Shown here: piece after piece, positions 1 to 9,298 of the stretch | Layout: each line of letters begins with the position of its first letter | Numbering within the stretch: position 1 is the first letter of the stretch | NCBI RefSeq assembly: GCF_000424265.1 | Contig: NZ_AUJO01000001.1 | Span: 310,001-374,000 of the forward strand | From: Butyrivibrio sp. WCD3002 | GTDB lineage: Bacteria > Bacillota > Clostridia > Lachnospirales > Lachnospiraceae | Length of the DNA stretch: 64,000 nt | Direction: 5' to 3' | The notes under the pieces: generated by a model | The model's input: the letters and a program-made list of their open reading frames with translations, nothing else | Databases searched by the model: none | Told to the model about the DNA's origin: nothing | Position numbers and translations under genes: made by a program

Positions 1-1242
1 GAGGATAAGCTTGAGAACGAATTCATCGAAGAGTTCGACGCTATCGAAAAAGCCAAGGTAAAGCTGTCGATTCCTGTCAATGATGGAACACTTCTTTCAC
101 AGCACGAGGAAGCTTCAGCCAGTATCATACTTAGATTGAAAGATCCCGATGCCTTTAACGAGGATAATGCAGCATACCTCGCAAAGGCTGTTTCTGTTGC
201 ATTGGGTAATAAGACAACAGACAACATCGTTATTATGGACAGCAACAGTAACATGTTGTTCTCCGGAACAGAGGAAGCATCTGCTTCAGGACTTGCAAGT
301 ACTCAGCTTACAGCCAAGACCAAGGCTGAACAGGCTATTCGTGCTGAGATTAAGAGAGTACTGGCAGGAACCAATCTTTATAACAGCGTTGAAGTTGCAA
401 GTAACCTTGTAATAGATTTTTCCAACACAGAGAAAACTACTCACAGATATTATCCCGCTGATGATCAGACACAGGGTGTTCTGAGCCATGAGGATGTTTA
501 CAATGCTGAGAATCTTAACGGAACAGGCGGCATCCCCGGAACAGATACCAATAATGATGATGAGACCACATATATGCTTCAGGATAATGAGCAGTCATCA
601 TCAACTGTCAATGAGGAATCAAGAGATTATCTTCCTAACGAGGAGATAACCAATGAGAAGACACCGGCCGGTAAGATCAATTATGAGGAATCATCCATAT
701 CTGTTACGGCTATCAGATATGTGATCTATAATCAGGATGATTATAAGCCTGAAGAGCATGGCGATCTGACCTGGGAAGAATTTAAGAATCAGACAGGAGT
801 TACTCCCTCTGAGGTTTCTGATGATATTATCAATATAGTTGCTAAAGCCAGCGGTATCGATTCAACAAGAATTTCAATGACTGCTTACGATCAGCCGGAA
901 TTCTTTGATTCTGAGCCTGCGGCATTATCCTTTACGGATATACTTCAGATCATACTTATTCTTCTTATTCTCGGACTTCTTGGATTTGTTATCTACAGAA
1001 GTATCAGAATCAGAAAAGAAGAGGTTGAGATTGAAGAGGCTGAGGAAGAAGAGCTTCCTGAGGAGCTTTCCGTTGAGGAGCTTTTGGAATCACAGCCCGA
1101 GGAATTTGTTGATGAGCTTGCAGATATTTCCCTTGATGAGGGAAGTGAGACTCTTCGTCTGATTGAGAAATTCATCGAAGAAAATCCGGAGGCTGCAGCT
1201 ATCCTACTTAGGAACTGGCTTAAAGAAGATTATGAATTATAA
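1..1242 (+). CDS. fliF: Flagellar MS-ring protein FliF (5' truncated)
   Basis: FliF forms the membrane-embedded MS ring on which the C-ring and export gate assemble. The reading frame is open from base 1, so the gene begins before the window; an internal ATG at 136 is not the true start. The motif ASASIILRLKD just upstream of that ATG is typical of FliF. Near the C terminus there is one hydrophobic segment (around FTDILQIILILLILGLLGF). A long Glu-rich cytoplasmic tail follows and ends with ENPEAAAILLRNWLKED, which matches the FliG-binding helix of the family. fliG follows after 32 bases, the usual order. Identification is firm; only the missing N-terminal part is unknown. Confidence 0.96.
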   Translation, partial: EDKLENEFIEEFDAIEKAKVKLSIPVNDGTLLSQHEEASASIILRLKDPDAFNEDNAAYLAKAVSVALGNKTTDNIVIMDSNSNMLFSGTEEASASGLASTQLTAKTKAEQAIRAEIKRVLAGTNLYNSVEVASNLVIDFSNTEKTTHRYYPADDQTQGVLSHEDVYNAENLNGTGGIPGTDTNNDDETTYMLQDNEQSSSTVNEESRDYLPNEEITNEKTPAGKINYEESSISVTAIRYVIYNQDDYKPEEHGDLTWEEFKNQTGVTPSEVSDDIINIVAKASGIDSTRISMTAYDQPEFFDSEPAALSFTDILQIILILLILGLLGFVIYRSIRIRKEEVEIEEAEEEELPEELSVEELLESQPEEFVDELADISLDEGSETLRLIEKFIEENPEAAAILLRNWLKEDYEL

Positions 1243-1274
1243 AGAACCTAAAAATACTTGAGGGGAGAGAGACC

Positions 1275-2378
1275 ATGGCAATAGATGGGGAAGAATTTGA
1301 TGACGATCTTGATGAAGGTATAGGTGGTGGTAGTCAGGGCGCCGCTGCGCCGGCACTAAATTATGACCCTGCGCTTACGGCTAATTTATCCGGTACACAG
1401 AAGGCTGCAATCCTTTTGATTGCCCTTGGACCGGAAAAATCCTCTGCAATATTCAAACATCTGAAAGAGGACGAGATTGAGGAACTTACGCTTGAGATTG
1501 CTAATACCAGAAGCGTAACACCTCAGGTCAAGGATGCGATAATTGAAGAGTTTTACGGTATATGCCTCGCTCAGCAGTATATAGCTGAGGGTGGTATTAA
1601 CTATGCAAAGGAACTTCTTGAGAAGGCTCTTGGTGAAGACAAAGCAATGGATGTTATCAGTAAGCTGACAGCATCATTGCAGGTTAAGCCCTTCGAGTTT
1701 ATTCGTAAGGCTGATCCTTCACAGCTTCTTACATTCATACAGGATGAGCATCCACAGACAATCGCTCTTGTTATGTCCTATATGTCACCTGCGCAGAGTG
1801 CGCTTATTTTAGGTGCGCTGCCTCCTGAAAGACAGGCGGATGTTGCAAAGCGTATTGCTACAATGGACAGAACAAGTCCTGACACAATCAAGGACGTTGA
1901 GAGAGTCCTTGAGACCAAGCTTTCAGCACTTGTTAATCAGGATTACACTGTTGTCGGCGGTGTCGATGCTGTTGTTGAAATCCTCAACACAGTTGACCGT
2001 GCAACAGAAAAGCATATCATGGAGACTTTGGAAATCGAGCAGCCTGAGCTTGCTGATGAGATCAGAAAGAAGATGTTCGTATTCGAGGATATCCTTCTTT
2101 TGGACGACCGTGCTATCCAGCGCGTGCTGCGTGACGTTGATAACGCAGACCTTGGTCTTGCATGTAAGGGATCTACAGAAGCTGTTCAGACAGCTATCTT
2201 CAACAACCTGTCCAAGCGTCTTGCTGCTATGATCAAGGAAGATATGGACTTCATGGGACCTGTTCGTATGAAGGATGTTGAGGAAGCTCAGCAGAAGATT
2301 GTTAATATTATCCGTAAGCTTGAAGACTCCGGAGAAATTGTAATCTCCAGAGGCGGAGGTGATGATCTGGTTGTCTAA
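1275..2378 (+). CDS. fliG: Flagellar motor switch protein FliG
   Basis: FliG is the C-ring subunit that touches both FliF and the MotA stator and converts ion flow into torque. The protein has 367 residues, slightly longer than usual because of an acidic and Gly/Ala-rich N-terminal extension of about 40 residues before the first conserved motif LSGTQKAAILLIALG. The middle domain carries DEHPQTIALVMSYM (the EHPQ motif that binds FliM). The C-terminal torque region has the charged helix DDRAIQRVLRDVDNADL. The ATG at 1275 follows a GGGGAGAGAG ribosome site. The 3' end overlaps the start of fliH. The extension is unusual but the rest is standard. Confidence 0.97.
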   Translation: MAIDGEEFDDDLDEGIGGGSQGAAAPALNYDPALTANLSGTQKAAILLIALGPEKSSAIFKHLKEDEIEELTLEIANTRSVTPQVKDAIIEEFYGICLAQQYIAEGGINYAKELLEKALGEDKAMDVISKLTASLQVKPFEFIRKADPSQLLTFIQDEHPQTIALVMSYMSPAQSALILGALPPERQADVAKRIATMDRTSPDTIKDVERVLETKLSALVNQDYTVVGGVDAVVEILNTVDRATEKHIMETLEIEQPELADEIRKKMFVFEDILLLDDRAIQRVLRDVDNADLGLACKGSTEAVQTAIFNNLSKRLAAMIKEDMDFMGPVRMKDVEEAQQKIVNIIRKLEDSGEIVISRGGGDDLVV

Positions 2379-3486
2379 TACATCGAATCTTTTTAAGGCC
2401 GGCTGGATCATGGTCGATGAGACAGAGAAACGAATAATCGACAACAATGAGCTGGCAAACAAAAAAATAGAGGCGCACCAGGAGGAAGAAGCAAGAAGAC
2501 TTCTGGCTGCGAAACAGGAAAACGGCGAAGACGTAGTGTTCGACGGTTTTTCTGATGGATTTTCTGAGGGCATCGGATACGATCAGATAGATTCCTTTGA
2601 TGAAAGTCAAAACATAATAGGTGCCCAGTCTCCTGAATATATGGATAACATCATGGATGAAGATTTTGATCCTATGATGACAGATATGCCCGATATGTCC
2701 CAGGTTTCCGAGGAAGTTATGCCCGACGAATCGGATCAGGGGCAGTTTCAGGAGGGATATTTTGATAATTCTCAGATGATGCCTGAAGAAGACATGAATC
2801 TTGGGATGGATATGGAAGAGGAACCTGCTGCAGAGATGGTTCCCGAGGAACCACAGTTCAACCTTGACGAGATTCAGGCTCAGATTGATGAACAGCTCAG
2901 AATGGCTGACGAACAGGCCAAACAGATAGTTGCAGATGCTCAGGCTCAGGCTGAAGAAATTAGAAACCAGGCTATGGAAGAGGGCAAGGCTGCAGGCTAC
3001 GATGAGGGCTATCAGCAGGGCGTTGCGGAAGCGCAGCAGCTTAAAATTGATGCAGAGGCTGAAATCGAAGAAGAAAAAAACAAGCTTCAGGCAGATTTTC
3101 AGCAGCTGGTAAGCACTATCGAGCCCGATATGGTAGATGCACTGACAAGCGTCTATGAGCATGTATTTAACGTTGAATTTAAGGAAAATAAGGATATTAT
3201 TCTCCATCTTATAAGAACAACACTAAGTAAGATGGACAGTGGAGTTGATATAATTCTTCACATTTCCTCTGATGATTACGATCTTGTAAGTGATGAGAAG
3301 CCTGCTCTTGAGGAGGCTATGGCCAGCCCTAATTCTTCACTTGAAATAATAGAAGACCCGCTTCTTAAGGAAAACGAATGCATTATAGAGTCCGAGGGAG
3401 GCGTATTTGACTGCTCTCTTGGAGTTGAATTATCAGAGCTTGCAAGGAAGCTGAAACTTCTTTCCTATGACAGGAGTAAGCGTTAA
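2371..3486 (+). CDS. fliH: Flagellar assembly protein FliH, probable TTG start
   Basis: FliH is the stator-like regulator of the export ATPase FliI. I place the start at TTG 2371 because a very strong ribosome site (GGAGGTGAT, 2355-2363) lies at the right distance and the resulting N terminus, SNTSNLFKAGW, fits the FliH family. Upstream GTG/ATG codons at 2359/2362 overlap that site. The gene therefore starts inside the last codons of fliG. The 371-residue product has an acidic Met/Asp/Glu-rich middle (about 60-150), a long Gln/Ala-rich helical stretch and a conserved C-terminal FliH/VATPase-E-like domain. The stop shares one base with the fliI ATG, implying coupled translation. Confidence 0.93.
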   Translation: MSNTSNLFKAGWIMVDETEKRIIDNNELANKKIEAHQEEEARRLLAAKQENGEDVVFDGFSDGFSEGIGYDQIDSFDESQNIIGAQSPEYMDNIMDEDFDPMMTDMPDMSQVSEEVMPDESDQGQFQEGYFDNSQMMPEEDMNLGMDMEEEPAAEMVPEEPQFNLDEIQAQIDEQLRMADEQAKQIVADAQAQAEEIRNQAMEEGKAAGYDEGYQQGVAEAQQLKIDAEAEIEEEKNKLQADFQQLVSTIEPDMVDALTSVYEHVFNVEFKENKDIILHLIRTTLSKMDSGVDIILHISSDDYDLVSDEKPALEEAMASPNSSLEIIEDPLLKENECIIESEGGVFDCSLGVELSELARKLKLLSYDRSKR

Positions 3487-4844
3487 TGGCAAATGGTATT
3501 ATTGATTATTCAAAATACAAAAAGCTCAGCAACAACGTATTCTATAAAGTCAGAGGCAAGGTTGTAAATGTTGTTGGACTAACCATAGAATCAGCAGGAC
3601 CCGAGGCCAAAATGGGAGATATCTGTTATATCTATCCCAAGCGCAAGGAAGGCGAGGAAACTGTACGCCCTTCAGGTAAGGGAACCATGGCTGAGGTCGT
3701 TGGTTTCAGGGATAACCATGTTCTTTTGATGCCTTATGAGAACACAAGCGGCATCGGTAGCGGAAGTATAGTCGAAAATACCGATTCTCCCCTCAGAGTA
3801 AATGTGGGTGAGGGACTTCTCGGCAAAACCCTTGATGGCCTTGGAAGGATTGATGGTACCAACTATGGAAAGGGCGTTCATCTTGAAAACGGAGTAGCCT
3901 ATTCTGTAGAAAATCAGCCGCCGGATCCCATGACAAGAGATCCGATTTCTGATGTACTTTCCCTTGGCGTAAAGGCTGTAGATGGTCTTTTGACTGTCGG
4001 CAAGGGACAGCGTATCGGCATTTTCGCCGGATCAGGTGTTGGAAAATCGACACTGATGGGTATGTTTGCCAGAAACACCAATGCAGACATAAATGTCATC
4101 GCACTTATCGGAGAGCGAGGCAGGGAGGTAAGAGAATTTATCGAGCGAGACCTTGGTCCAGAGGGTATGGAAAGGTCTATCGTTGTTGTTGCAACCAGTG
4201 ATAAGCCGGCCCTTGAGAGACTTAAGGCCGCAAAGACAGCCACCTCCATTGCTGAATATTTTAGAGATAAGGGTAAGGATGTCCTTCTTATGATGGATTC
4301 CCTTACACGTTTTTCAATGGCTCAGAGAGAAATAGGTCTTGCCAGCGGAGAGCCGCCTGTTTCAAGAGGATATCCGCCAAGCGTTTACGCAGAAATGCCA
4401 AAGCTTTTAGAGAGAGCAGGAAAGTCAAGAAAGGGCTCTATTACGGGACTTTATACAGTTCTTGTAGACGGTGATGATTTTAATGAACCCATAACGGATA
4501 CGGCTCGAGGTATTCTTGACGGACATATAGTACTGAATCGTAAGCTTGCTCAGAAGAATCATTATCCTGCAATCGATGTTCTAGCCAGCATCTCAAGATG
4601 TATGAGTGCCATAGCGTCTCAGGAACAGAAAAAAGCTGCAGGTAAGCTTAAAAATGTCCTTGCAACATATAACGATGCCGAGGATTTGATAAATATCGGT
4701 GCATATAAAAGCGGTGCCAATAAAAATATTGACTACGCCGTATCGAAGATAGACGCTGTTAATGCATTTCTGATGCAGGAGACTGATGAAAAGTTCTCCT
4801 ACGAGGAAGTGGTTGATATGCTTGAGAGAATGTTCTCTGATTGA
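3486..4844 (+). CDS. fliI: Flagellum-specific ATPase FliI
   Basis: FliI is the F1-beta-like ATPase that energises type III flagellar protein export, acting as a ring under the export gate with FliH and FliJ. The 452-residue protein has Walker A GSGVGKST, the GERGREVREFIE motif and Walker B LLMMDSLTRF, followed by the Arg-finger region typical of the family. Length is normal. The ATG overlaps the fliH stop codon (TAATG), and fliJ follows after 19 bases. Confidence 0.98.
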   Translation: MANGIIDYSKYKKLSNNVFYKVRGKVVNVVGLTIESAGPEAKMGDICYIYPKRKEGEETVRPSGKGTMAEVVGFRDNHVLLMPYENTSGIGSGSIVENTDSPLRVNVGEGLLGKTLDGLGRIDGTNYGKGVHLENGVAYSVENQPPDPMTRDPISDVLSLGVKAVDGLLTVGKGQRIGIFAGSGVGKSTLMGMFARNTNADINVIALIGERGREVREFIERDLGPEGMERSIVVVATSDKPALERLKAAKTATSIAEYFRDKGKDVLLMMDSLTRFSMAQREIGLASGEPPVSRGYPPSVYAEMPKLLERAGKSRKGSITGLYTVLVDGDDFNEPITDTARGILDGHIVLNRKLAQKNHYPAIDVLASISRCMSAIASQEQKKAAGKLKNVLATYNDAEDLINIGAYKSGANKNIDYAVSKIDAVNAFLMQETDEKFSYEEVVDMLERMFSD

Positions 4845-4863
4845 TTAGTGGTAGGTAAGTTAT

Positions 4864-5322
4864 ATGGCCAGATTTAATTACAGATTGCAGGGCGTCCTGA
4901 ACCTAAGGCTACAGCAGGAGGAGATGGCAAAATCCGATTTCTCCGTAGCCAGTAAGGAGCTGAACGATCAGCTGGATATTTTGAATGAGCTGAAAAAGAG
5001 GCAACAGGCCTATATTCAGGAGGGCTATGTACTTAGAAGTTCATCTGCCATGGACGTTCAGGCAATAATGGACAATAACTATGCAGAGAAGCAGATGGAG
5101 GTAATGATTCTGGACCAGGAGCACGTTATTGAGCGCTACGAGGCCAAATACGAGATGGCCAGAATTAAGCTCACAAGAGCTATTCAGGAGCGCAAAATGC
5201 AGGAAAGGCTTAGAGAAAGAGCCTACGAGCAATATGTGGAAGAAGAAAAAGAAGCTGAGTCCAAGGAAATGGATGAGAGAACAAGCTTTACTTATACCAG
5301 ACGATCCAGAGAGGGTAACTAA
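4864..5322 (+). CDS. fliJ: Flagellar export chaperone FliJ
   Basis: This 152-residue, highly charged, entirely helical protein matches FliJ in size (about 147), in coiled-coil character and in position straight after fliI. FliJ is the stalk-like protein that inserts into the FliI ring and recycles chaperones to the export gate. The N terminus MARFNYRLQGVLNLRLQQEE has the typical F-x-Y-x-L-x-x-[VL]-L-x-[LIY]-R pattern. Sequence conservation in this family is low, so the call leans on context. The stop overlaps the next ATG (TAATG). Confidence 0.9.
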   Translation: MARFNYRLQGVLNLRLQQEEMAKSDFSVASKELNDQLDILNELKKRQQAYIQEGYVLRSSSAMDVQAIMDNNYAEKQMEVMILDQEHVIERYEAKYEMARIKLTRAIQERKMQERLRERAYEQYVEEEKEAESKEMDERTSFTYTRRSREGN

Positions 5323-6290
5323 TGGCTGAAGAAATACTCAATGAAAATCCGATTTTACCACCGCCGGACGGCGATGATAAAGCTGCCAGAAAACAACTGA
5401 AGGAAGATCGTAAGGCTCTGAGGAAGGAACTTAAGGAGCAGAAGAAAGCAGCCAAAAAGCGTCAGGAAGAGCTTGCTGAACGAAGAGCAGAGCTAAATGG
5501 AGATGACGGCGGCGGAGTTGCGACTCTTGTTGTTACGTTCTTCATTATTCTGATCTGGCTTATTATCATGATAATGCTTATCAAGATGGATGTTGGCGGC
5601 TTTGGCTCCAATGTTCTGGCACCTATTATCGGAGATATTCCGGGAATAAACAGGATTCTTCCTGAAGGAAGCTACACAGTACAGGAAGAAAACGCTGATG
5701 TTGTGGTTTCGGATGGCGAAAGCGAGGAGCTGGCCAACAGCTTAGAGGAAGCCAATATTTATATAAAACGACTTGAAAATGAGCTCCGTAAGGAAATGGA
5801 AGATAATCAGGCACTGCAGGAAGAAAATGAAAAGCTGCAGACTGAGGTTGCAAGACTTGAGCCCTTTGAAGAGGAACAGGCACAGTTCGAAGCAGAGAAG
5901 GAAGAGTTTTATAAAAATATAGTTTATGCGGATAATGCTCCGGATCCGGCAGAATTTCAGAAATACTATGAACTTATAGAGCCTGATATTGCTGCCCAGA
6001 TTTATGCTCAGATTTTACAGAAGCAGTCTGACGATAAGGATCTTGAGCAGTATGTAAAGGCATATTCATCTATGAAGGCTAAGGAAGCAGCAGCCATCTT
6101 TGATAAGATGATGGAGGATGATACAGGAGATGCTGTAAGACTTATATCCAAGATTCTTTGGGAGATGAGTGCTGAAAACAGAGGCGCAATTCTTGATAAG
6201 ATGAAGGAAGAGTATGCCGGAAAAGTTACCGACTATATGGAACCCAAGGCTCACACTGCATCGGTTTCCGGTATTACTACAGGAAATTAA
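5322..6290 (+). CDS. YlxF/MotE-like membrane coiled-coil protein
   Basis: The 322-residue protein has a Lys/Glu-rich cytoplasmic N terminus (about 1-60), one transmembrane helix (about 65-90, VATLVVTFFIILIWLIIMI), a coiled coil (about 125-190) and a C-terminal domain resembling the MgtE N-terminal fold (VKAYSSMKAKEAAAIFDKMM). This architecture, and the place between fliJ and fliK, match YlxF of Bacillus and the MotE family of motor-associated proteins. In other bacteria MotE proteins act as stator chaperones; that role here is inference. It overlaps fliJ by one base. A hairpin and a promoter-like site lie between it and fliK. Confidence 0.8.
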   Translation: MAEEILNENPILPPPDGDDKAARKQLKEDRKALRKELKEQKKAAKKRQEELAERRAELNGDDGGGVATLVVTFFIILIWLIIMIMLIKMDVGGFGSNVLAPIIGDIPGINRILPEGSYTVQEENADVVVSDGESEELANSLEEANIYIKRLENELRKEMEDNQALQEENEKLQTEVARLEPFEEEQAQFEAEKEEFYKNIVYADNAPDPAEFQKYYELIEPDIAAQIYAQILQKQSDDKDLEQYVKAYSSMKAKEAAAIFDKMMEDDTGDAVRLISKILWEMSAENRGAILDKMKEEYAGKVTDYMEPKAHTASVSGITTGN

Positions 6291-6315
6291 AAATTTTATA
6301 ATTTTTTAATATAAT

Positions 6316-6360
6316 TCGGCCGTGTGGGTTAAGTTTTTATCCCAGCGGCCGATATATTTT
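6316..6360 (+). terminator. Hairpin between ylxF-like gene and fliK (possible weak terminator)
   Basis: TCGGCCG (6316-6322) pairs exactly with CGGCCGA (6346-6352), extended by TGGG/CCCA (6325-6328 with 6341-6344). A T-rich run follows (6353-6360). It resembles an intrinsic terminator, but its 3' arm is also the -10 element of a sigma-28-like promoter, so the pairing may partly be coincidence. Confidence 0.5.
6329..6355 (+). promoter_or_regulatory. Sigma-28 (FliA) type promoter upstream of fliK
   Basis: TTAAGTTT (6329-6336), an 11-base spacer and GCCGATAT (6348-6355) match the sigma-28/SigD consensus TAAAGTTT-N11-GCCGATAA/T at 7 of 8 and 8 of 8 positions, with the correct spacing. It lies about 55 bases before the fliK start. 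FliA itself is encoded at 32647. The match is read directly; activity is inferred. Confidence 0.72.
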
Positions 6361-6409
6361 TTGTAGAAGTATGCGCATACTAAAAACAGAGAAAGGAGGA
6401 ATGCAGTAC

Positions 6410-8035
6410 ATGATAAGTAACGCGATTCCTGGTATTGCAAATGTCAATACACTTGTAAGCAATGCACCTGCAAAGGGAATTGCAGTAAGCAGTGATGTCA
6501 GAGACTCTTTCCGTAAGGCACTTACTCAGGCAAATTCCGAAAACAAGGCAGTATCTGTAACAGCTTCTCTTAACAAGACGCTGAATCAGACCGTAGCGCT
6601 TTCTGACAATCAGACTAAAGCCGAGCTTGCAGATAAAGCAACTGATAAGCTTGATGCAACCACAAAGGCTGCAGAGGCTACAAAGAACGGAAATGATAAG
6701 TCCTATGAGATCAAAGAAAAGACCGATATCTCGGAAAGAGGAACAGTAAACAGCACTGCTGAAGGCGGAAATGCAACTGAAGAAGCTCAGGAAACAGGTA
6801 ATGAAGAAGGCGTCATCGTAATCAGAGAAGCTGCTGATGAAAATGCTGAAACTACAGTAAATAACGATGCACTTAATTCAGCTCTTATCGAAGAAGCTAT
6901 GCAGCTTTTGCAGAACCTTGCAGATGAGCTTTCACTGGATATCCAGGACATCCAGAATGCAATGGAGACACTTGGCCTTACAAACATTACAGTACTTAAT
7001 CCGGCTAACATATCACAGCTTATTGGACAGCTTACCGCCGGTGATGATGCAATGGCAGTTGTAACCAATGCAGATATTTATCTGAATGTTCAGAATATGC
7101 AGGATGCGGTTTACACAGCAAGGCAGGATCTGATGGAAGAGTTTGACCTGACTGAAGAACAGCTTAGCGCAGCACTTGAAGAGTTTGCAGAAAATCTTCC
7201 AAAGGAAGAGGCACAGGCTGAGGCACCGGTTAATACCTTTAACGAGACTCTTGTTGAGGTTGAAATCCAGTCAGGAAATGTGGTTGCACCTCAGGTAAAT
7301 AAGCTGGAGGTTCAGGAAGAGGAAGGTATAGTAAGAGAAATCTCGGACAACACCTTTGCAGCAGCTCCTGAAGTAGCAGAAGAGGTTATCGAGCTTCCTG
7401 AAGATTTTGCAAGAAACAGCGAAGGAAGGGACAAGAGAAATTCCGATGAAAAAGGTCAGAACAGTCACATGTTCAACCACTTCTTCAATCAGATTTCTTC
7501 TTCTCTTTCAGAGGTTTCCGAAGCGGCTTCACAGACACAGCAGGCACCCATGGCAGATGCACAGAAGATCATGGATCAGATTACTGAGTTTATCAAGGTC
7601 AATGTTAAGGCAGAAACAACATCGATGGAGCTTCAGCTACATCCCGCAAGCCTTGGTACGGTAAATGTAATGATCGAGCAGGCAAAAGACGGAAACATGA
7701 TAGCTAAGTTCATGACCCAGAACGAAGATGTTAGAGCAGCCATCGAGAGCCAGCTTCAGCAGCTTCAGGAAAAGTTCAATGAACAGGGCATCAAAGTAAC
7801 TGCAGTTGAAGTTACAGTCAACGCCGGTGGTTTTGATCAGACTCTCAATGACTCACAGAGCCAGAAGGAAGAAGATCAGGAAAATCAGAACATCACCAGA
7901 AAGCCTATGAGAAGAATCAGACTTGGCGATATGACTCCGGAAGGTATCGAAGGCTTAGAGCAGGTTGATGAAACTGACAGACTTACCGCAGAGATGATGG
8001 CAATTAACGGAAACTCAGTTGATTTCTCCGCTTAA
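6410..8035 (+). CDS. fliK: Flagellar hook-length control protein FliK
   Basis: FliK measures hook length and switches export specificity. I choose ATG 6410 because GGAGG (6395-6399) lies 10 bases before it; the ATGs at 6371 and 6401 are badly placed. The 541-residue product is low-complexity, Ala/Glu/Thr/Asn-rich through most of its length, as expected for the secreted ruler part. It ends with the conserved hook-length domain (LQLHPASLGTVNVMIEQ, followed by VRAAIESQLQQLQEKFNEQG). It is the first gene after the sigma-28-like promoter at 6329. flgD follows after 20 bases. Confidence 0.93.
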   Translation: MISNAIPGIANVNTLVSNAPAKGIAVSSDVRDSFRKALTQANSENKAVSVTASLNKTLNQTVALSDNQTKAELADKATDKLDATTKAAEATKNGNDKSYEIKEKTDISERGTVNSTAEGGNATEEAQETGNEEGVIVIREAADENAETTVNNDALNSALIEEAMQLLQNLADELSLDIQDIQNAMETLGLTNITVLNPANISQLIGQLTAGDDAMAVVTNADIYLNVQNMQDAVYTARQDLMEEFDLTEEQLSAALEEFAENLPKEEAQAEAPVNTFNETLVEVEIQSGNVVAPQVNKLEVQEEEGIVREISDNTFAAAPEVAEEVIELPEDFARNSEGRDKRNSDEKGQNSHMFNHFFNQISSSLSEVSEAASQTQQAPMADAQKIMDQITEFIKVNVKAETTSMELQLHPASLGTVNVMIEQAKDGNMIAKFMTQNEDVRAAIESQLQQLQEKFNEQGIKVTAVEVTVNAGGFDQTLNDSQSQKEEDQENQNITRKPMRRIRLGDMTPEGIEGLEQVDETDRLTAEMMAINGNSVDFSA

Positions 8036-8055
8036 GAGAAACAGGAGGTACAAGG

Positions 8056-8787
8056 ATGAGTGTTAACGCAGTAGTAGAGAATGGTAAAGTTGTTGATACC
8101 AATAACTCAAGCAGCAAAAAGGAAAAGACACAAAAATCTAACGGTTATGATAAAGACGCTTTCATGAACATTCTCTGTGCACAGATGAAGTATCAGGATC
8201 CTCTTGAGCCTACATCAAATACTGAGTATATCAATCAGTACGCAACATTTACTCAGGTTGAGCAGCTTTCAAATATGGCTGAATCCTTCGCAATGTCCAG
8301 AGCCTCCGAGATGGTTGGTAAAACTGTAATAGTTACCGACGAGAACGGAAATAAGGTTCAGGGCAAAGTTGATTATGTAACCTATACCGGCGGAGAAGCT
8401 TATCTCAACATCGACGGCAAGGACTACAAGATGGATACCGTAAGCAGCGTAGCAGATTCAAAGTTCGTAGAAGCACATGATCAGGCAGATGATCTTGTTG
8501 AAATGATTGAGAAGTTCCCGGATTACAACAATCTCAATTACACACATGCTAACGACATCTACACGGCATACAACTTCTATCAGAACATGTCCAGTGAAGC
8601 AATTGCACTTGTAGACAAGAAGTACATCACAGAGCTCGAGAAATATAAGACAAGAGCTGATGAGCTTGTAACAGAAGCTGTAAACAATGAGACAGAGTAC
8701 GAGAAGCAGCAGGCTGAAAAGGCCTCAAAAGCAGAAAACACAGATACCCAGTCAGGCACAGGATCAGAAGCAGAGACCACCACTTAA
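8056..8787 (+). CDS. flgD: Flagellar hook capping protein FlgD
   Basis: FlgD forms the cap under which hook subunits polymerise. The 243-residue protein shows the family signature near its N terminus (FMNILCAQMKYQDPLEPTSN, followed by EYINQYATFTQVEQL). It then has an FLN-like region (ASEMVGKTVIVTDENGNKVQG) and ends with a low-complexity Glu/Ala/Thr tail. Position after fliK and before the hook gene is standard for Firmicutes. The start ATG follows AGGAGG closely. Confidence 0.95.
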   Translation: MSVNAVVENGKVVDTNNSSSKKEKTQKSNGYDKDAFMNILCAQMKYQDPLEPTSNTEYINQYATFTQVEQLSNMAESFAMSRASEMVGKTVIVTDENGNKVQGKVDYVTYTGGEAYLNIDGKDYKMDTVSSVADSKFVEAHDQADDLVEMIEKFPDYNNLNYTHANDIYTAYNFYQNMSSEAIALVDKKYITELEKYKTRADELVTEAVNNETEYEKQQAEKASKAENTDTQSGTGSEAETTT

Positions 8788-8899
8788 TAAATAATAAAAA
8801 TTTGTGAAAAGTGGTTATGTTTTTGATTATTTGACCGAAATATATATCGGTACAGTAAATGAACTTTGTGTTTTATTTTGAGAAAGGAGAAAGCCGTAA

Positions 8900-9298
8900 A
8901 TGATACATAACAACAGCGGATTCCTTTCCATAGAGCAGGTTCAGAGTCAGTATCCCATTAACAAAACAGAAAAAGGCAGAGGAACAGTCGGCGTACAGAA
9001 TTCAGACTTTGGTAAAATCCTCAGCCAGATCGAAAATTCAAGGGACGGTGTTAAGTTTTCAAAGCACGCATCAAACAGACTTAGCGACAGAAACATCGAA
9101 CTTACTACTGATCAGATGAACCGCCTGAATAACGCAAGAAATCAGGCAAGTGCGAAAGGAATAAATGATTCGCTTATCCTGGTTGATCAGCTGGCCTTCA
9201 TCGTAAATGTACCAAGCAGCACAGTTGTTACAGCAATGGACAGTCAGGAAACTGGCAGTAACGTATTTACCAATATAGACGGAGCGGTAATCGCATAA
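8900..9298 (+). CDS. Conserved flagellar operon protein (TIGR02530-like)
   Basis: The 132-residue protein carries KFSKHASNRLSDRNIELT in its middle, the hallmark of a small family found almost only between flgD and flgE in Firmicutes (known as the flagellar operon protein, TIGR02530). No biochemical role is established that I know of; location suggests a part in hook assembly. The start ATG has a clear GAAAGGAGAAAG site. Around 112 bases of AT-rich DNA separate it from flgD. Confidence 0.82.
   Translation: MIHNNSGFLSIEQVQSQYPINKTEKGRGTVGVQNSDFGKILSQIENSRDGVKFSKHASNRLSDRNIELTTDQMNRLNNARNQASAKGINDSLILVDQLAFIVNVPSSTVVTAMDSQETGSNVFTNIDGAVIA

Noticed and set aside
2308..3207. 299-codon open frame on the minus strand across fliH
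   Set aside because: It is the antisense shadow of the fliH gene; no ribosome site, composition is a mirror of the acidic coding strand.
8820..8870. Near palindrome ACCGAAATATATATCGGT as a sigma-28 promoter or terminator
   Set aside because: No -35 at the right place, no T run and two mismatches in the dyad.
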